Positions 1 through 7,328 of a DNA stretch of 8,051 nt are shown here, in pieces (the stretch's first letter is position 1; every line of letters begins with the position of its first letter). The stretch is taken from positions 1 through 8,051 of the forward strand of contig JAOZLI010000016.1 of NCBI GenBank assembly GCA_029934915.1. The letters run 5' to 3'. The stretch comes from Desulfocapsa sp. (GTDB lineage: Bacteria > Desulfobacterota > Desulfobulbia > Desulfobulbales > Desulfocapsaceae). The position numbers and the translations under genes are program-made. The notes beneath the pieces were generated by a model. The model worked only from the letters and a program-made list of their open reading frames with translations, was not told the DNA's origin and searched no databases.

Positions 1-969
1 AATATTCCACCCATTGAAGGCATGCCTCTTTCGGTCTATGCCGAAAATTCCGTATTCTACTACTTATATATGGGAGTGATGAAAGGAATCTATCCGCCAT
101 TGATTTTCCTAGGTATTGGAGCCATGACCGATTTTTCCACCATGCTCTCCAACCCAAAACTTATTTTACTTGGGGCTGCGGCACAGATAGGTGTATTTCT
201 AACGTTTCTTGGCTCTCTGTATCTTGGTTTTACGATGGAGCAGGCCGGCGCAATAGGTATTATCGGTGGCGCTGATGGCCCCACCGCCATCTTTCTGTCG
301 TCCATGCTGGCCCCTGAACTCCTGGGCCCCATTGCCATAGCAGCTTACTCATATATGGCGCTGGTGCCTGTTATTCAGCCGCCAATCATGTATCTTTTTA
401 CCACGAAAAAAGAGCGCCAAATCCATATGAAACCACCGCGTATCGTCTCCAAAAAGGAAAAGATTATCTTCCCCATCGTGGCCTTTCTTATCTGCGCTCT
501 CATTGCACCAGGCTCCATGACACTGCTGGGAATGCTCTTTTTTGGAAATTTACTGAAAGAATCCATGGTTACAGAACGTCTTGCCAATACAGCACGAAAT
601 GGACTCATTGATATCGTAACCATCCTGCTTGGTTTCTCCGTAGGTGCATCCACACAGGCCCAGACCTTTTTAACCGCTCAATCCATCTTGATTTTTGTTT
701 TAGGAGCGGCATCTTTTATCGTGGCCACCACCGGCGGAATACTCTTTGCCAAGTTTATGAACCTCTTTTTAAAAGAAAAAATCAATCCACTCCTTGGAGC
801 TGCCGGTGTATCTGCTGTGCCTGATTCAGCACGAGTGGTTCATGCCGTTGGCTTAAAAGAAGACCCAAACAATTTTCTTTTGATGCATGCCATGGCACCC
901 AATGTGGCTGGAGTTATCGGCTCTGCTATTGCTGCCGGTGTGCTCTGGTCGGCCCTTGGTAATTTCTAA
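1..969 (+). CDS. oadB: Sodium-translocating decarboxylase beta subunit, 5'-truncated by window edge
   Basis: This is the integral membrane beta subunit of a biotin-dependent, Na+-pumping decarboxylase (oxaloacetate, glutaconyl-CoA or methylmalonyl-CoA type). It decarboxylates the carboxybiotin carrier and couples this to Na+ export. The frame is open to base 1, and the ATG at 22 lies just before the conserved [14 protein letters not shown] stretch. The family is usually about 370-430 residues, so the start is outside the window and the ATG at 22 is internal. Counting from that Met, the hallmark [10 protein letters not shown] is at residues 82-91 with the functional Asp85. The C-terminal re-entrant region has [13 protein letters not shown] at 289-301, with conserved Asn294 and Ser301. 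About eight hydrophobic segments are visible. The usual HAMGPN is HAMAPN here. The beta subunit is often the last gene of such operons, which fits the non-coding gap that follows. The alpha, gamma and biotin-carrier genes would lie upstream, out of view, so the substrate cannot be assigned. The symbol is family-level only. Confidence 0.93.
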   Translation, partial: NIPPIEGMPLSVYAENSVFYYLYMGVMKGIYPPLIFLGIGAMTDFSTMLSNPKLILLGAAAQIGVFLTFLGSLYLGFTMEQAGAIGIIGGADGPTAIFLSSMLAPELLGPIAIAAYSYMALVPVIQPPIMYLFTTKKERQIHMKPPRIVSKKEKIIFPIVAFLICALIAPGSMTLLGMLFFGNLLKESMVTERLANTARNGLIDIVTILLGFSVGASTQAQTFLTAQSILIFVLGAASFIVATTGGILFAKFMNLFLKEKINPLLGAAGVSAVPDSARVVHAVGLKEDPNNFLLMHAMAPNVAGVIGSAIAAGVLWSALGNF

Positions 970-1237
970 TCATTAACAACAGGGTCCTTCAACTCCTAAC
1001 AGCTCATTAAGAATGCCGCGCACGCATCCTTCTTCTGCTTCCAATTGTCAAGTGTGATGGATTCGTAAAACCTATTCAGCCATGAAGGATCAGCGTGCGC
1101 ATTCATACAGGGTTTTATTTGAAAAAGATTTTGGTTACGAGAACCGAGTAGCACTATTACGAGAAAAAAAATGTGCCGCCTCACTTCCCAGCTCTGAAAA
1201 ACTTGACTTTCCTGCGCTCATACTACTACAATAATTC
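970..1237. other. Intergenic gap with inverted repeat and short unsupported ORFs
   Basis: This 268-nt gap separates the decarboxylase subunit from the kinase. It holds the spaced inverted repeat listed separately. A plus-strand ORF of 50 codons runs from ATG 1082 to TAA 1232-1234, in the same frame as the kinase and ending 3 nt before its ATG. It has no Shine-Dalgarno and no family I recognise. A minus-strand ORF (GTG at 1184 to TAG at 996, 62 codons) covers the same bases and is equally unsupported. I found no convincing sigma-70 promoter. TTGTCA at 1045-1050 resembles a -35 box but has no -10 at a proper distance. I also see no hairpin followed by a T-run. The segment might be a transcribed leader, a decayed gene remnant or a regulatory region; the sequence alone does not decide. 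Confidence 0.6.
1011..1104. repeat. Long-spaced imperfect inverted repeat
   Basis: The left arm reads GAAT, then three unpaired bases, GCGCACGC, ATCCTT (1011-1031). The right arm reads AAGGAT, two unpaired bases, GCGTGCGC, ATTC (1085-1104). Eighteen base pairs can form in three blocks (4, 8 and 6), with small bulges on one side of each junction. The loop is about 53 nt. The central 8-bp block is all G/C except one A-T pair. No T-run follows directly, so this is not a standard intrinsic terminator. It could fold as an mRNA leader structure for the kinase, a 3' structure protecting the decarboxylase transcript, a protein-binding site, or a mobile-element scar. The pairing is seen directly; every role is inference. 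Confidence 0.6.
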
Positions 1238-4200
1238 ATGAGCAATGCCATATCTCAAGTTTCTTCCACTGAATTACAGAAACAAAGGGGTAGGCTTAAA
1301 TATTTTTCCGTCCTCTTTATTTCTTCCCTGACAGTAGTTGCTTGCATTTCACTCGCCTTCTATTTTACCGCTCAACATTCCCGACAGAAAGTCATAGAAC
1401 ACCAGGAATTATTCAGCATTTCCCAGCAAGAAAGGATTATCCGCAACGATATAAAAGCCATTATTGCCGACCTGCTACTCTTAGTGAACCATCATCACCT
1501 TCATTCAGAATTTGAGAAAGATGATGACAACAGCTTTGATACGGTGGCTGAAGAGTTTCTTATTTTTTCCCAGCAGAAAAAAATATATGATCAAGTACGT
1601 TTCATAGATCATACAGGTATGGAACAAATACGTATCAACTATAATGACGGCACCCCTGCCATTGTTCCCACAGAAAAGCTCCAGTTCAAAGGCGAGCGCT
1701 ACTATTTCAAAGATACTCTTAAAATACAGGCCGATGAGATCTTTATTTCACCCTTTGATCTTAATATTGAACAAGGAGTGATAGAAGAACCCCGGAAACC
1801 AATGATTCGTTTTGGAGCTCCGGTTATTAATAATAAGGACGAGAAACTCGGCATTATCATGCTCAACTACCTGGGAGCAGCAATCCTTGAGGATATGTAC
1901 GAATCGAAGGCACAGGCTCCCGGTCATCGTAGTTTATTGAATCAAGGTGGATACTGGCTGCTGGGACCAGATCGAGAAAAGGAATGGGGTTTTATGTATT
2001 CCGATAAAAGCGATCTCTCTCTTGCCCATCACCGCCCTCAAGTCTGGGAAAATATGAAGCAAAGAGATTCCGGATTATTATACGAAAATGGCGACATGTA
2101 CATTTTTGACACTATCTATCCTTTGAAAGAAGGACTGAAATCCAGTACCGGGTCACGGAAGGCTTACCAACAGAGTACAAAAAGTTTGTCTGCCCATGAG
2201 TATTATTGGAAAATAGTTTCTCACATACCTCGAAACGAGCTGAATCGCCTCCTCCACCCCAACTTTTCTCGTTACCTGCTTGCCAATGGGCTGCTTGCCC
2301 TATTAATAGGAGTTGGCTGCTGGTTAATAGCAGGTTTCAGACTCAAGCAATTGCAAGCAGAACAGAATGTTAAAAAAAGTGAACAGAAATTCCGCACCGT
2401 AGCGGATTTTTCCTATGACTGGGATACCTGGCTGACACCCGATGGTCGCTATGCCTACGTGTCACCTTCCTGTGAACGGGTTACAGGATACCCACCAAAG
2501 TATTTTCTTGATAATCCTGATTTCTTCCTTGAAATAGTCCACCCAGATGACAGGCAACTCCTCACCACACACCGCTTAAACCACCTTAAGCGTACCCATG
2601 AAAAAGATGAGGTTAACTTCCGTATCATTATGAAATCTGGTGAAATTCGTTGGATATGGCATCAATGCCAACCGGCTTATTCCGAAGATGGCGAATGGCT
2701 TGGGAGACGGACAACGAACCGGGATGTTACTGAAAAACATAAGATAGAGACTGCACTACAAAGAGAAAGAGATATGTTTCTACATGGCCCCGTTGCCACG
2801 TTTACCTGGCAAAATCGAGAACACTGGCCTGTCGAACAAGTTTCTGCCAATGTGTTTGATATCCTGGGCTATAAATCAGACGAATTTCTTGATGGTTCTG
2901 TAGTATATGCTGAATGTATCCACCCTGATGACCTTGATCAAGTTATGCAAGAGGTCATGAACCACTCAAAAAGTGGTGACAAGTCTTTTATCCACCACCC
3001 CTATCGTCTCCTTTCCAAGAGTGGTGAGACTCTCTGGGTTCTTGACACAACTACCATTGTCAGAGACAACAATGGGAAAATCACTCATTATCTTGGCTAT
3101 CTTGTCGATATCAGCGAACAGAAAAGACAAGAACAACTTGTCCTTGAAAGTTCCAGACAACAAGAGGAACTGAAACGACTTGAAAGTCTTAAAACCATGG
3201 CCGGAGCAATTGCTCACCGTTTCAATAATGCCATGATGGCAGTGCAAGGCAACCTGGATCTGCTAACTATGACTTTGCCTGGTGACTCCAATGAACACCA
3301 AATGGCCTTAAGTGCAGCACAGGCAGCCAGAGGAGCATCACAGGTAGGCTCCATGATGCTTAGTTATGTTGGGCAGAATTCGTTACAACTCATACCATTA
3401 TCCATTGCTGATATTGTACAGGAAAGTGTAGCTGCCCTAAAAAATCAATTCCAGCCCTCAATTACTCTACAATTTATTCCACCAGAGCCCGCTCTCTACT
3501 GCTCCGCTGATCAGCTCCAGATAAAAGAGGTTATAGAGAATATACTCACCAATGCTATCGAATCGTTGAATGATGAAACAGGCACAATCGAAATTACATT
3601 TGGTACTGATTATTTTGCATCAGAAACCTTTCCAGTCGCTTTTCAAGACGACACCATTCAAGATGGCAGATACGTATTCTGTCAGATAAAAGATACTGGC
3701 CATGGTATCACCCCTGAGAACCTTCTACGAATTTTTGAACCTTTTTACACCACCAAATTTGTTGGTAGAGGCCTCGGTCTTGCCTTAACCGTTGGTATTA
3801 TGCAATCCCACCATGGTGCCATAACTGTTGAGAGTGTTCTGGATCAAGGAACAACTGTCAGATTGCTGTTGCCTGTTACAGCCTCAACTCAGCAAACGAT
3901 AGCTTTTGATAGTGCTGCCCCGAGTGAAACCGTACAATTGTCAGGAAATATTTTACTGGCTGATGACGAAGAAATGGTTCTTGAGGTTGGAACAAAAATG
4001 CTTGAGATACTCGGATTTACCGTACACACAGCAAGAAATGGCCAGGAGGCTCTGGATAAGATTCGCAGCCATACTACTGATTTTCGAGCAGCAGTACTTG
4101 ATATTTCAATGCCTGTAATGGATGGTATCGAAGCCATGGATGCAATCAGAAAAATCGACCCTGCTCTGCCGATCCTCTTAGGCAGTGGTTATTCTGAAGA

Positions 4201-4294
4201 GGACCTCCCCTCAGGCAACAAACCTGATGCGTTCCTGAGTAAACCATTCCAGTTACCTGACATGCAAAGTAGTCTTGAAAAGTTATTGTCTTAA
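1238..4294 (+). CDS. Hybrid sensor histidine kinase (Cache-like sensor, two PAS, HisKA, HATPase, receiver)
   Basis: This is a membrane-bound signalling kinase that autophosphorylates on His and passes phosphate to its own receiver. Order of parts: TM1 at residues 22-45; an extracytoplasmic double-Cache-like sensor at about 46-345, with conserved-looking ISPFD (170-174) and PMIRFGAP (188-195); TM2 at about 346-366; PAS/PAC 1 at about 381-500; PAS/PAC 2 at about 506-630; and a charged, probably coiled-coil linker to 652. The H-box AIAHRFNNAMM carries His660, with Arg where HDFNN or HEFNN is common. The ATPase domain has an N-box with Asn768 and Asn772, the G1 motif DTGHG from Asp819, and the G2 motif GRGLGL at 843-848. 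The C-terminal receiver has acidic Asp909 and Asp910, phosphoacceptor Asp955 and Lys1002, so kinase and receiver both look active. ATG 1238 is the only usable start: an in-frame TAA lies at 1232 and TM1 begins at residue 22. No Shine-Dalgarno precedes it. The ligand is unknown, and no partner regulator or phosphotransfer protein is in view. Confidence 0.95.
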   Translation: MSNAISQVSSTELQKQRGRLKYFSVLFISSLTVVACISLAFYFTAQHSRQKVIEHQELFSISQQERIIRNDIKAIIADLLLLVNHHHLHSEFEKDDDNSFDTVAEEFLIFSQQKKIYDQVRFIDHTGMEQIRINYNDGTPAIVPTEKLQFKGERYYFKDTLKIQADEIFISPFDLNIEQGVIEEPRKPMIRFGAPVINNKDEKLGIIMLNYLGAAILEDMYESKAQAPGHRSLLNQGGYWLLGPDREKEWGFMYSDKSDLSLAHHRPQVWENMKQRDSGLLYENGDMYIFDTIYPLKEGLKSSTGSRKAYQQSTKSLSAHEYYWKIVSHIPRNELNRLLHPNFSRYLLANGLLALLIGVGCWLIAGFRLKQLQAEQNVKKSEQKFRTVADFSYDWDTWLTPDGRYAYVSPSCERVTGYPPKYFLDNPDFFLEIVHPDDRQLLTTHRLNHLKRTHEKDEVNFRIIMKSGEIRWIWHQCQPAYSEDGEWLGRRTTNRDVTEKHKIETALQRERDMFLHGPVATFTWQNREHWPVEQVSANVFDILGYKSDEFLDGSVVYAECIHPDDLDQVMQEVMNHSKSGDKSFIHHPYRLLSKSGETLWVLDTTTIVRDNNGKITHYLGYLVDISEQKRQEQLVLESSRQQEELKRLESLKTMAGAIAHRFNNAMMAVQGNLDLLTMTLPGDSNEHQMALSAAQAARGASQVGSMMLSYVGQNSLQLIPLSIADIVQESVAALKNQFQPSITLQFIPPEPALYCSADQLQIKEVIENILTNAIESLNDETGTIEITFGTDYFASETFPVAFQDDTIQDGRYVFCQIKDTGHGITPENLLRIFEPFYTTKFVGRGLGLALTVGIMQSHHGAITVESVLDQGTTVRLLLPVTASTQQTIAFDSAAPSETVQLSGNILLADDEEMVLEVGTKMLEILGFTVHTARNGQEALDKIRSHTTDFRAAVLDISMPVMDGIEAMDAIRKIDPALPILLGSGYSEEDLPSGNKPDAFLSKPFQLPDMQSSLEKLLS

Positions 4295-4313
4295 GGCTAC
4301 CTTGAAAAACACT

Positions 4314-5192
4314 TCAGCGAGGTCTTATCCGCTGACAGAGAAGTCCGGCCATAATCAAAATCAGCCCGATAAAGGTAGCGGGTAAGATATCTTCTCCTAG
4401 CAGGAAGTGAATGAAAATCAACGAGAGAAAGGGTGAAAGAAATATCAGATTACTGATCCGGGCAGTATTGTCGGTCAGTTTCATTGCCATCAGCCAAAGC
4501 ACGAAACAGATCCCCATTTCAAATGTTCCCACATAGGCAGCGCCAAGAAGACCGCTTAAGGGTGGTATTCTCAGGTCGCTAGTCATCAAATAATAGAGCA
4601 GGATAAAGGGAAAACTGCAGCAAAAGTTGACGAACAGTCCCACCACCGGGTCACGCCTGTCCCGGGTATTATAAATCCAGTAGAGAGCCCAGACTACCGT
4701 ACTGATCAGGGCCAATGCTACACCGAGAGAATCAGTGAAGTGCAAACTGAAGGGTTTACCTTCCGTAGAGATAACTACTACTCCGCAATAACTGATCACC
4801 AGAGCAAGCCACTGCTGCCAGCCGATTTTCTGTTTCAGTAGAGGAACAGAAAGCAGGGAAAGGGTGATGGCCCAGGTATAGTTAATCGGCTGTGCCTGCT
4901 GGGCAGGCAACAGGTCGTAGGCCTTAAACAAAATTAAGTAGTAGAGGAAAGGGCTCAGGAATCCGAGAAAAACCGAGAGCAGATATTCCCGCCGGGAGCA
5001 CTGAAAAACCAGATGTAATTTACGCTGATAGCAGAGAATCGCACCAATCACCAGGGTTGAGAAAAAGCTGGAATAGAGCAGTAGTTCGATGGGACTGAAG
5101 ATTTGCAGGGACAGTTTAAAAGCGGTGGCCACGGTGGACCAGAGTAGCACGGCGCTGAGGCCGAAAAGAAGCGCCCGACGCCGGAGATTCAT
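4314..5192 (-). CDS. DMT superfamily transporter, EamA family
   Basis: This is an inner-membrane carrier of about 292 residues with roughly ten hydrophobic segments in two tandem EamA repeats (about 6-137 and 149-287), the normal size for the family. Members mostly export amino acids or other metabolites, although some import; the substrate cannot be read from the sequence. The N-terminus is Arg-rich before TM1 and the C-terminus ends in basic QRIRPR, both typical of cytoplasmic ends. It is the last gene of the minus-strand operon. The ATPase gene's TGA (5194-5192) shares one base with the ATG at 5192-5190 (TGATG). A TTG one codon upstream (5195-5193) would add one residue, but the ATG is the more likely start. 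No separate Shine-Dalgarno is evident, so translation probably depends on coupling. The stop lies 19 nt from the convergent kinase stop. A carrier fused to an importer operon suggests a shared or related substrate, which is inference. Confidence 0.9.
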   Translation of the reverse strand: MNLRRRALLFGLSAVLLWSTVATAFKLSLQIFSPIELLLYSSFFSTLVIGAILCYQRKLHLVFQCSRREYLLSVFLGFLSPFLYYLILFKAYDLLPAQQAQPINYTWAITLSLLSVPLLKQKIGWQQWLALVISYCGVVVISTEGKPFSLHFTDSLGVALALISTVVWALYWIYNTRDRRDPVVGLFVNFCCSFPFILLYYLMTSDLRIPPLSGLLGAAYVGTFEMGICFVLWLMAMKLTDNTARISNLIFLSPFLSLIFIHFLLGEDILPATFIGLILIMAGLLCQRIRPR

Positions 5193-5917
5193 CAATGGAG
5201 CACTTTGCTTAAAAACTTTTGCGTGGTCTCTTTTTGCGGATTTGAAATGACCTGCTCGGGCAAGCCAATTTCTTCAATGATCCCCTGGTGAAAAAAGGCT
5301 ACTTTATCAGAGACCTCCCTGGCAAAAGCAATTTCATGGGTAACACAGATCATGGTCATCCCATCATCACGAAGCATGCGCAGGGTGTCCAGCACCTCCC
5401 CCACCAGCTCCGGATCCAGGGCCGAAGTCACTTCATCAAAGAGCATATAGTCAGGTTTCATAGCTAGAGCCCTGGCAATGGCGAGTCTCTGCTGCTGCCC
5501 TCCGGACATGCGAGTCGGATACTCATCAAATTTATCGCCCAGGCCAACGTGATTCAACTCATTTTTTGCGACCTCAATCGCCTCTTTCTTGCTCATCTTC
5601 AGGACAATTCGCGGAGCAAGGGCCGCATTCTCCAGAACGGTCAGGTGAGGAAAGGAATTCCATTGTTGAAAGACCATCCCCAGTTTCTGTCTTAACTTAT
5701 CCTGGTTGGTACCTTTGGCATGCACATCAATCTCATCAACGATAATCTTTCCCTGTTGGATATTCTCGATACCATTAATGCAGTACAAAAGTGTCGATTT
5801 ACCACTGCCGCTACCACCAATGACACTCACGACTTCGCCTTTCTTTACATCTAAGTCTATCCCTTTTAAGACTTCCAGCTCATCAAAGGATTTGTGTACG
5901 TCCTGGATCTGGATCAT
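5192..5917 (-). CDS. Polar amino-acid ABC transporter ATP-binding protein (GlnQ/HisP type)
   Basis: This is the cytoplasmic ATPase that powers the importer encoded by the two upstream permease genes. At 241 residues it has the usual family length and all nucleotide-binding motifs: Walker A GGSGSGKST at 34-42, Q-loop FQQWNSFPHLTVLEN at 83-97, signature SGGQQQR at 138-144, Walker B ending in Asp161-Glu162, D-loop SALD at 165-168, and switch His194. The FPHLTVLEN stretch and SALDPE are typical of the polar amino-acid uptake (PAAT) group. Minor variants are Gly35 for the more usual Pro in Walker A and Val163 after the catalytic Glu where many relatives have Pro. The ATG overlaps the preceding permease stop by 4 nt (ATGA), with an AAGGA-like ribosome site inside that gene. 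It should be fully functional. The solute class is amino-acid-like by family; the exact substrate is unknown. Confidence 0.96.
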   Translation of the reverse strand: MIQIQDVHKSFDELEVLKGIDLDVKKGEVVSVIGGSGSGKSTLLYCINGIENIQQGKIIVDEIDVHAKGTNQDKLRQKLGMVFQQWNSFPHLTVLENAALAPRIVLKMSKKEAIEVAKNELNHVGLGDKFDEYPTRMSGGQQQRLAIARALAMKPDYMLFDEVTSALDPELVGEVLDTLRMLRDDGMTMICVTHEIAFAREVSDKVAFFHQGIIEEIGLPEQVISNPQKETTQKFLSKVLH

Positions 5918-6570
5918 ATTGCCATTTTCCTTTCTACGTATTTGCCATACAAAGAGAGCGGATACGAAATTATAAAATAAAAGATTCCAACTCCTATCAA
6001 TATCTCAAGAGGTTGCTGGGTTCTTGAGATAAGCTGTTCCGATGTGCGAAGCAACTCCATATAGCCGATCACCGAAACCAGAGCCGAATCTTTGATAACA
6101 CTCAACGCAACACCCAGCCAGGAGGGGAACACTGCCCGCATACCGATGGGAAGCCGTATATAGATAACGGTTTGCCAGTAGCTCATTCCCAGCGATCGTC
6201 CCGCAATAATCATGGAATGCTCAACACTTTCAAAAGCGCCCCGAAATACTTCACTCATAAATGCCATGGTGTAGAGGGAGAGTACAAGGGAACCTGCAAC
6301 AAATGGATCAAGCGGATGACCCATGGCGCCAATATAGGTACTGAAGAGTATAAGCTGAATAATAAGAGGTACACTTCTCAGAATATCCAAAACTCCCCCA
6401 AGTAAAACATTCGTGAATTTATTGGCTTCTGCTCTCAGGAACCCCACGACCAATCCCAGTAACGTCCCGATTCCTATCGCCACCAATGAAATATAAATAG
6501 TGTTCAAAACACCGGTCAGAATAAATCCAGAATCATTCCAGGATAAAGGAGTAAAAAATGACATCCCCAT
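5914..6570 (-). CDS. Polar amino-acid ABC transporter permease (second)
   Basis: This is one of two inner-membrane subunits forming the translocation path (HisM/GlnP/ArtM family), 218 residues with about five membrane spans. The family stretch DILRSVPLIIQLIL is at 62-75. The cytoplasmic coupling loop that docks on the ATPase is recognisable at 107-128, beginning EVFRGAFESVE and ending GRSLG. Within it the usual GQxEAA is replaced: Met120 for Gln, Ile122 for Glu and Gly124 for Ala. The ATG at 6570-6568 shares one base with the upstream permease stop (TGATG), and a strong AAAGGAG sits 7 nt before it, so this start is secure. A second ATG two codons in is less well spaced. It overlaps the ATPase gene downstream by 4 nt. 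It probably pairs as a heterodimer with the other permease. Confidence 0.95.
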   Translation of the reverse strand: MGMSFFTPLSWNDSGFILTGVLNTIYISLVAIGIGTLLGLVVGFLRAEANKFTNVLLGGVLDILRSVPLIIQLILFSTYIGAMGHPLDPFVAGSLVLSLYTMAFMSEVFRGAFESVEHSMIIAGRSLGMSYWQTVIYIRLPIGMRAVFPSWLGVALSVIKDSALVSVIGYMELLRTSEQLISRTQQPLEILIGVGIFYFIISYPLSLYGKYVERKMAI

Positions 6571-7235
6571 CAGATATCTCCTTTAAACAGTTTTTGGGAA
6601 AGAAGTGAAGCACTTAACAGGACAAACCGGGTGATCACAAAGTACATGACAGCCGCAACCATAAAAAATTCCAGCGTTCTAAAAGAAAGTGACTGAAGCC
6701 TTTGGGTCTCACCCGAGAGCTCGTTCATTCCCACCAGGATACCCAAGGAACTCATAAGGATGGACCAGACAAACTGGTTGGTCATGGGGTGATAAATACG
6801 CCTGAACATCTGGGGAAGAATAATATAGCGATAGACCTGTATGCTACTCATCCCCAGAGATTTTGAGGCACTGTACTGCGTCTTGGGGATGGACTGAAAG
6901 CCACCCCTGAAGGTCTCGGTAAGGTATCCTGCATTGACAAAGACAAGGGCGCTGAGCACAGCCACATAAGGTGAGAGATGAATGCCGAAGGCTCCCAGGC
7001 CAAAGTAAGCCATATAGATCTGAAAGAGTGCCGGTGTATTTCTGGCAATTTCAACCCATACCGTTGCCGGAAGCGAATATTTCCTGGAATCGGACATCTT
7101 CGCGATGGCCAGTAACACAGCCAGAACAATACCGATCAGCATAGACAAAACAGAGACATGCAGGGTGACAAATGCGCCATTCAACAACTGGGGCATCTTT
7201 TGGAAAACGATATTCCAGTGAAACTCATACTCCAT
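6570..7235 (-). CDS. Polar amino-acid ABC transporter permease (first)
   Basis: This is a 221-residue inner-membrane permease of the HisQ/GlnP family and the first of the two membrane subunits in the operon. The N-terminal part has LLNGAFVTLHVSVLSMLIG, the family's first membrane span. The conserved ARNTPALFQIY lies at 64-74 (usually RGTPLLVQ). The coupling loop at 107-128 reads ETFRGGFQSIP followed by KTQYSASKSLG. It keeps Gln120 and the SLG, but has Ser122 for the usual Glu and Ser124 for Ala. Five membrane spans are plausible. The ATG at 7235 is preceded by AGAGGA at good spacing. The gene is separated by 93 nt from the binding-protein gene upstream and overlaps the next permease by 1 nt. 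Low identity between the two permeases points to a heterodimeric channel. Confidence 0.95.
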   Translation of the reverse strand: MEYEFHWNIVFQKMPQLLNGAFVTLHVSVLSMLIGIVLAVLLAIAKMSDSRKYSLPATVWVEIARNTPALFQIYMAYFGLGAFGIHLSPYVAVLSALVFVNAGYLTETFRGGFQSIPKTQYSASKSLGMSSIQVYRYIILPQMFRRIYHPMTNQFVWSILMSSLGILVGMNELSGETQRLQSLSFRTLEFFMVAAVMYFVITRFVLLSASLLSQKLFKGDI

Positions 7236-7328
7236 AGAAATTCCTCTCTAATGAGACCTCAAAAAAGATAATCTTGGAAGTTCTGAGTTCACCGGAAACT
7301 GCCAACAGCTGAAAAACAACCTTCAAAA
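7236..7328 (-). other. Gap between binding-protein and first permease genes
   Basis: This 93-nt spacer is the only real gap in the minus-strand operon. It carries the ribosome site of the first permease (AGAGGA, near 7244-7249). It also has a weak AAGA/TCTT stem followed in transcription by six T residues (7261-7275). Such spacers often let the binding protein be made in excess over membrane subunits through partial termination or mRNA processing. The stem here is only four AT-rich pairs, so I do not call a terminator. Confidence 0.4.

Noticed and set aside
990..1140. Integron attC-like site suggested by the long-spaced palindrome
   Set aside because: Neither arm is flanked by a proper RYYYAAC inverse core or GTTRRRY core, and there is no integrase or cassette array in view.
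996..1184. Minus-strand 62-codon ORF with a hydrophobic N-terminus, starting at GTG
   Set aside because: The hydrophobic start comes from an A-rich run on the other strand, the frame overlaps the inverted repeat, and no family is recognisable. A competing ORF on the plus strand is equally plausible, so neither is called.
2973..3247. Open frames on both strands inside the kinase gene around the PAS2 to H-box junction
   Set aside because: They have no ribosome sites or recognisable domains and are shadows of a well-supported coding frame.
4293..4303. AAGG-CTA-CCTT hairpin as a bidirectional terminator
   Set aside because: A 4-bp stem is too weak and no T-run follows on either strand.
5193..5195. 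TTG as the start of the DMT carrier
   Set aside because: The ATG at the next codon makes a normal TGATG coupling junction and is the better start; the difference is one residue.
7261..7275. Weak stem followed by six T residues on the minus strand as an attenuator
   Set aside because: Only four AT-rich pairs with a 3-nt loop; not stable enough to call without transcript data.
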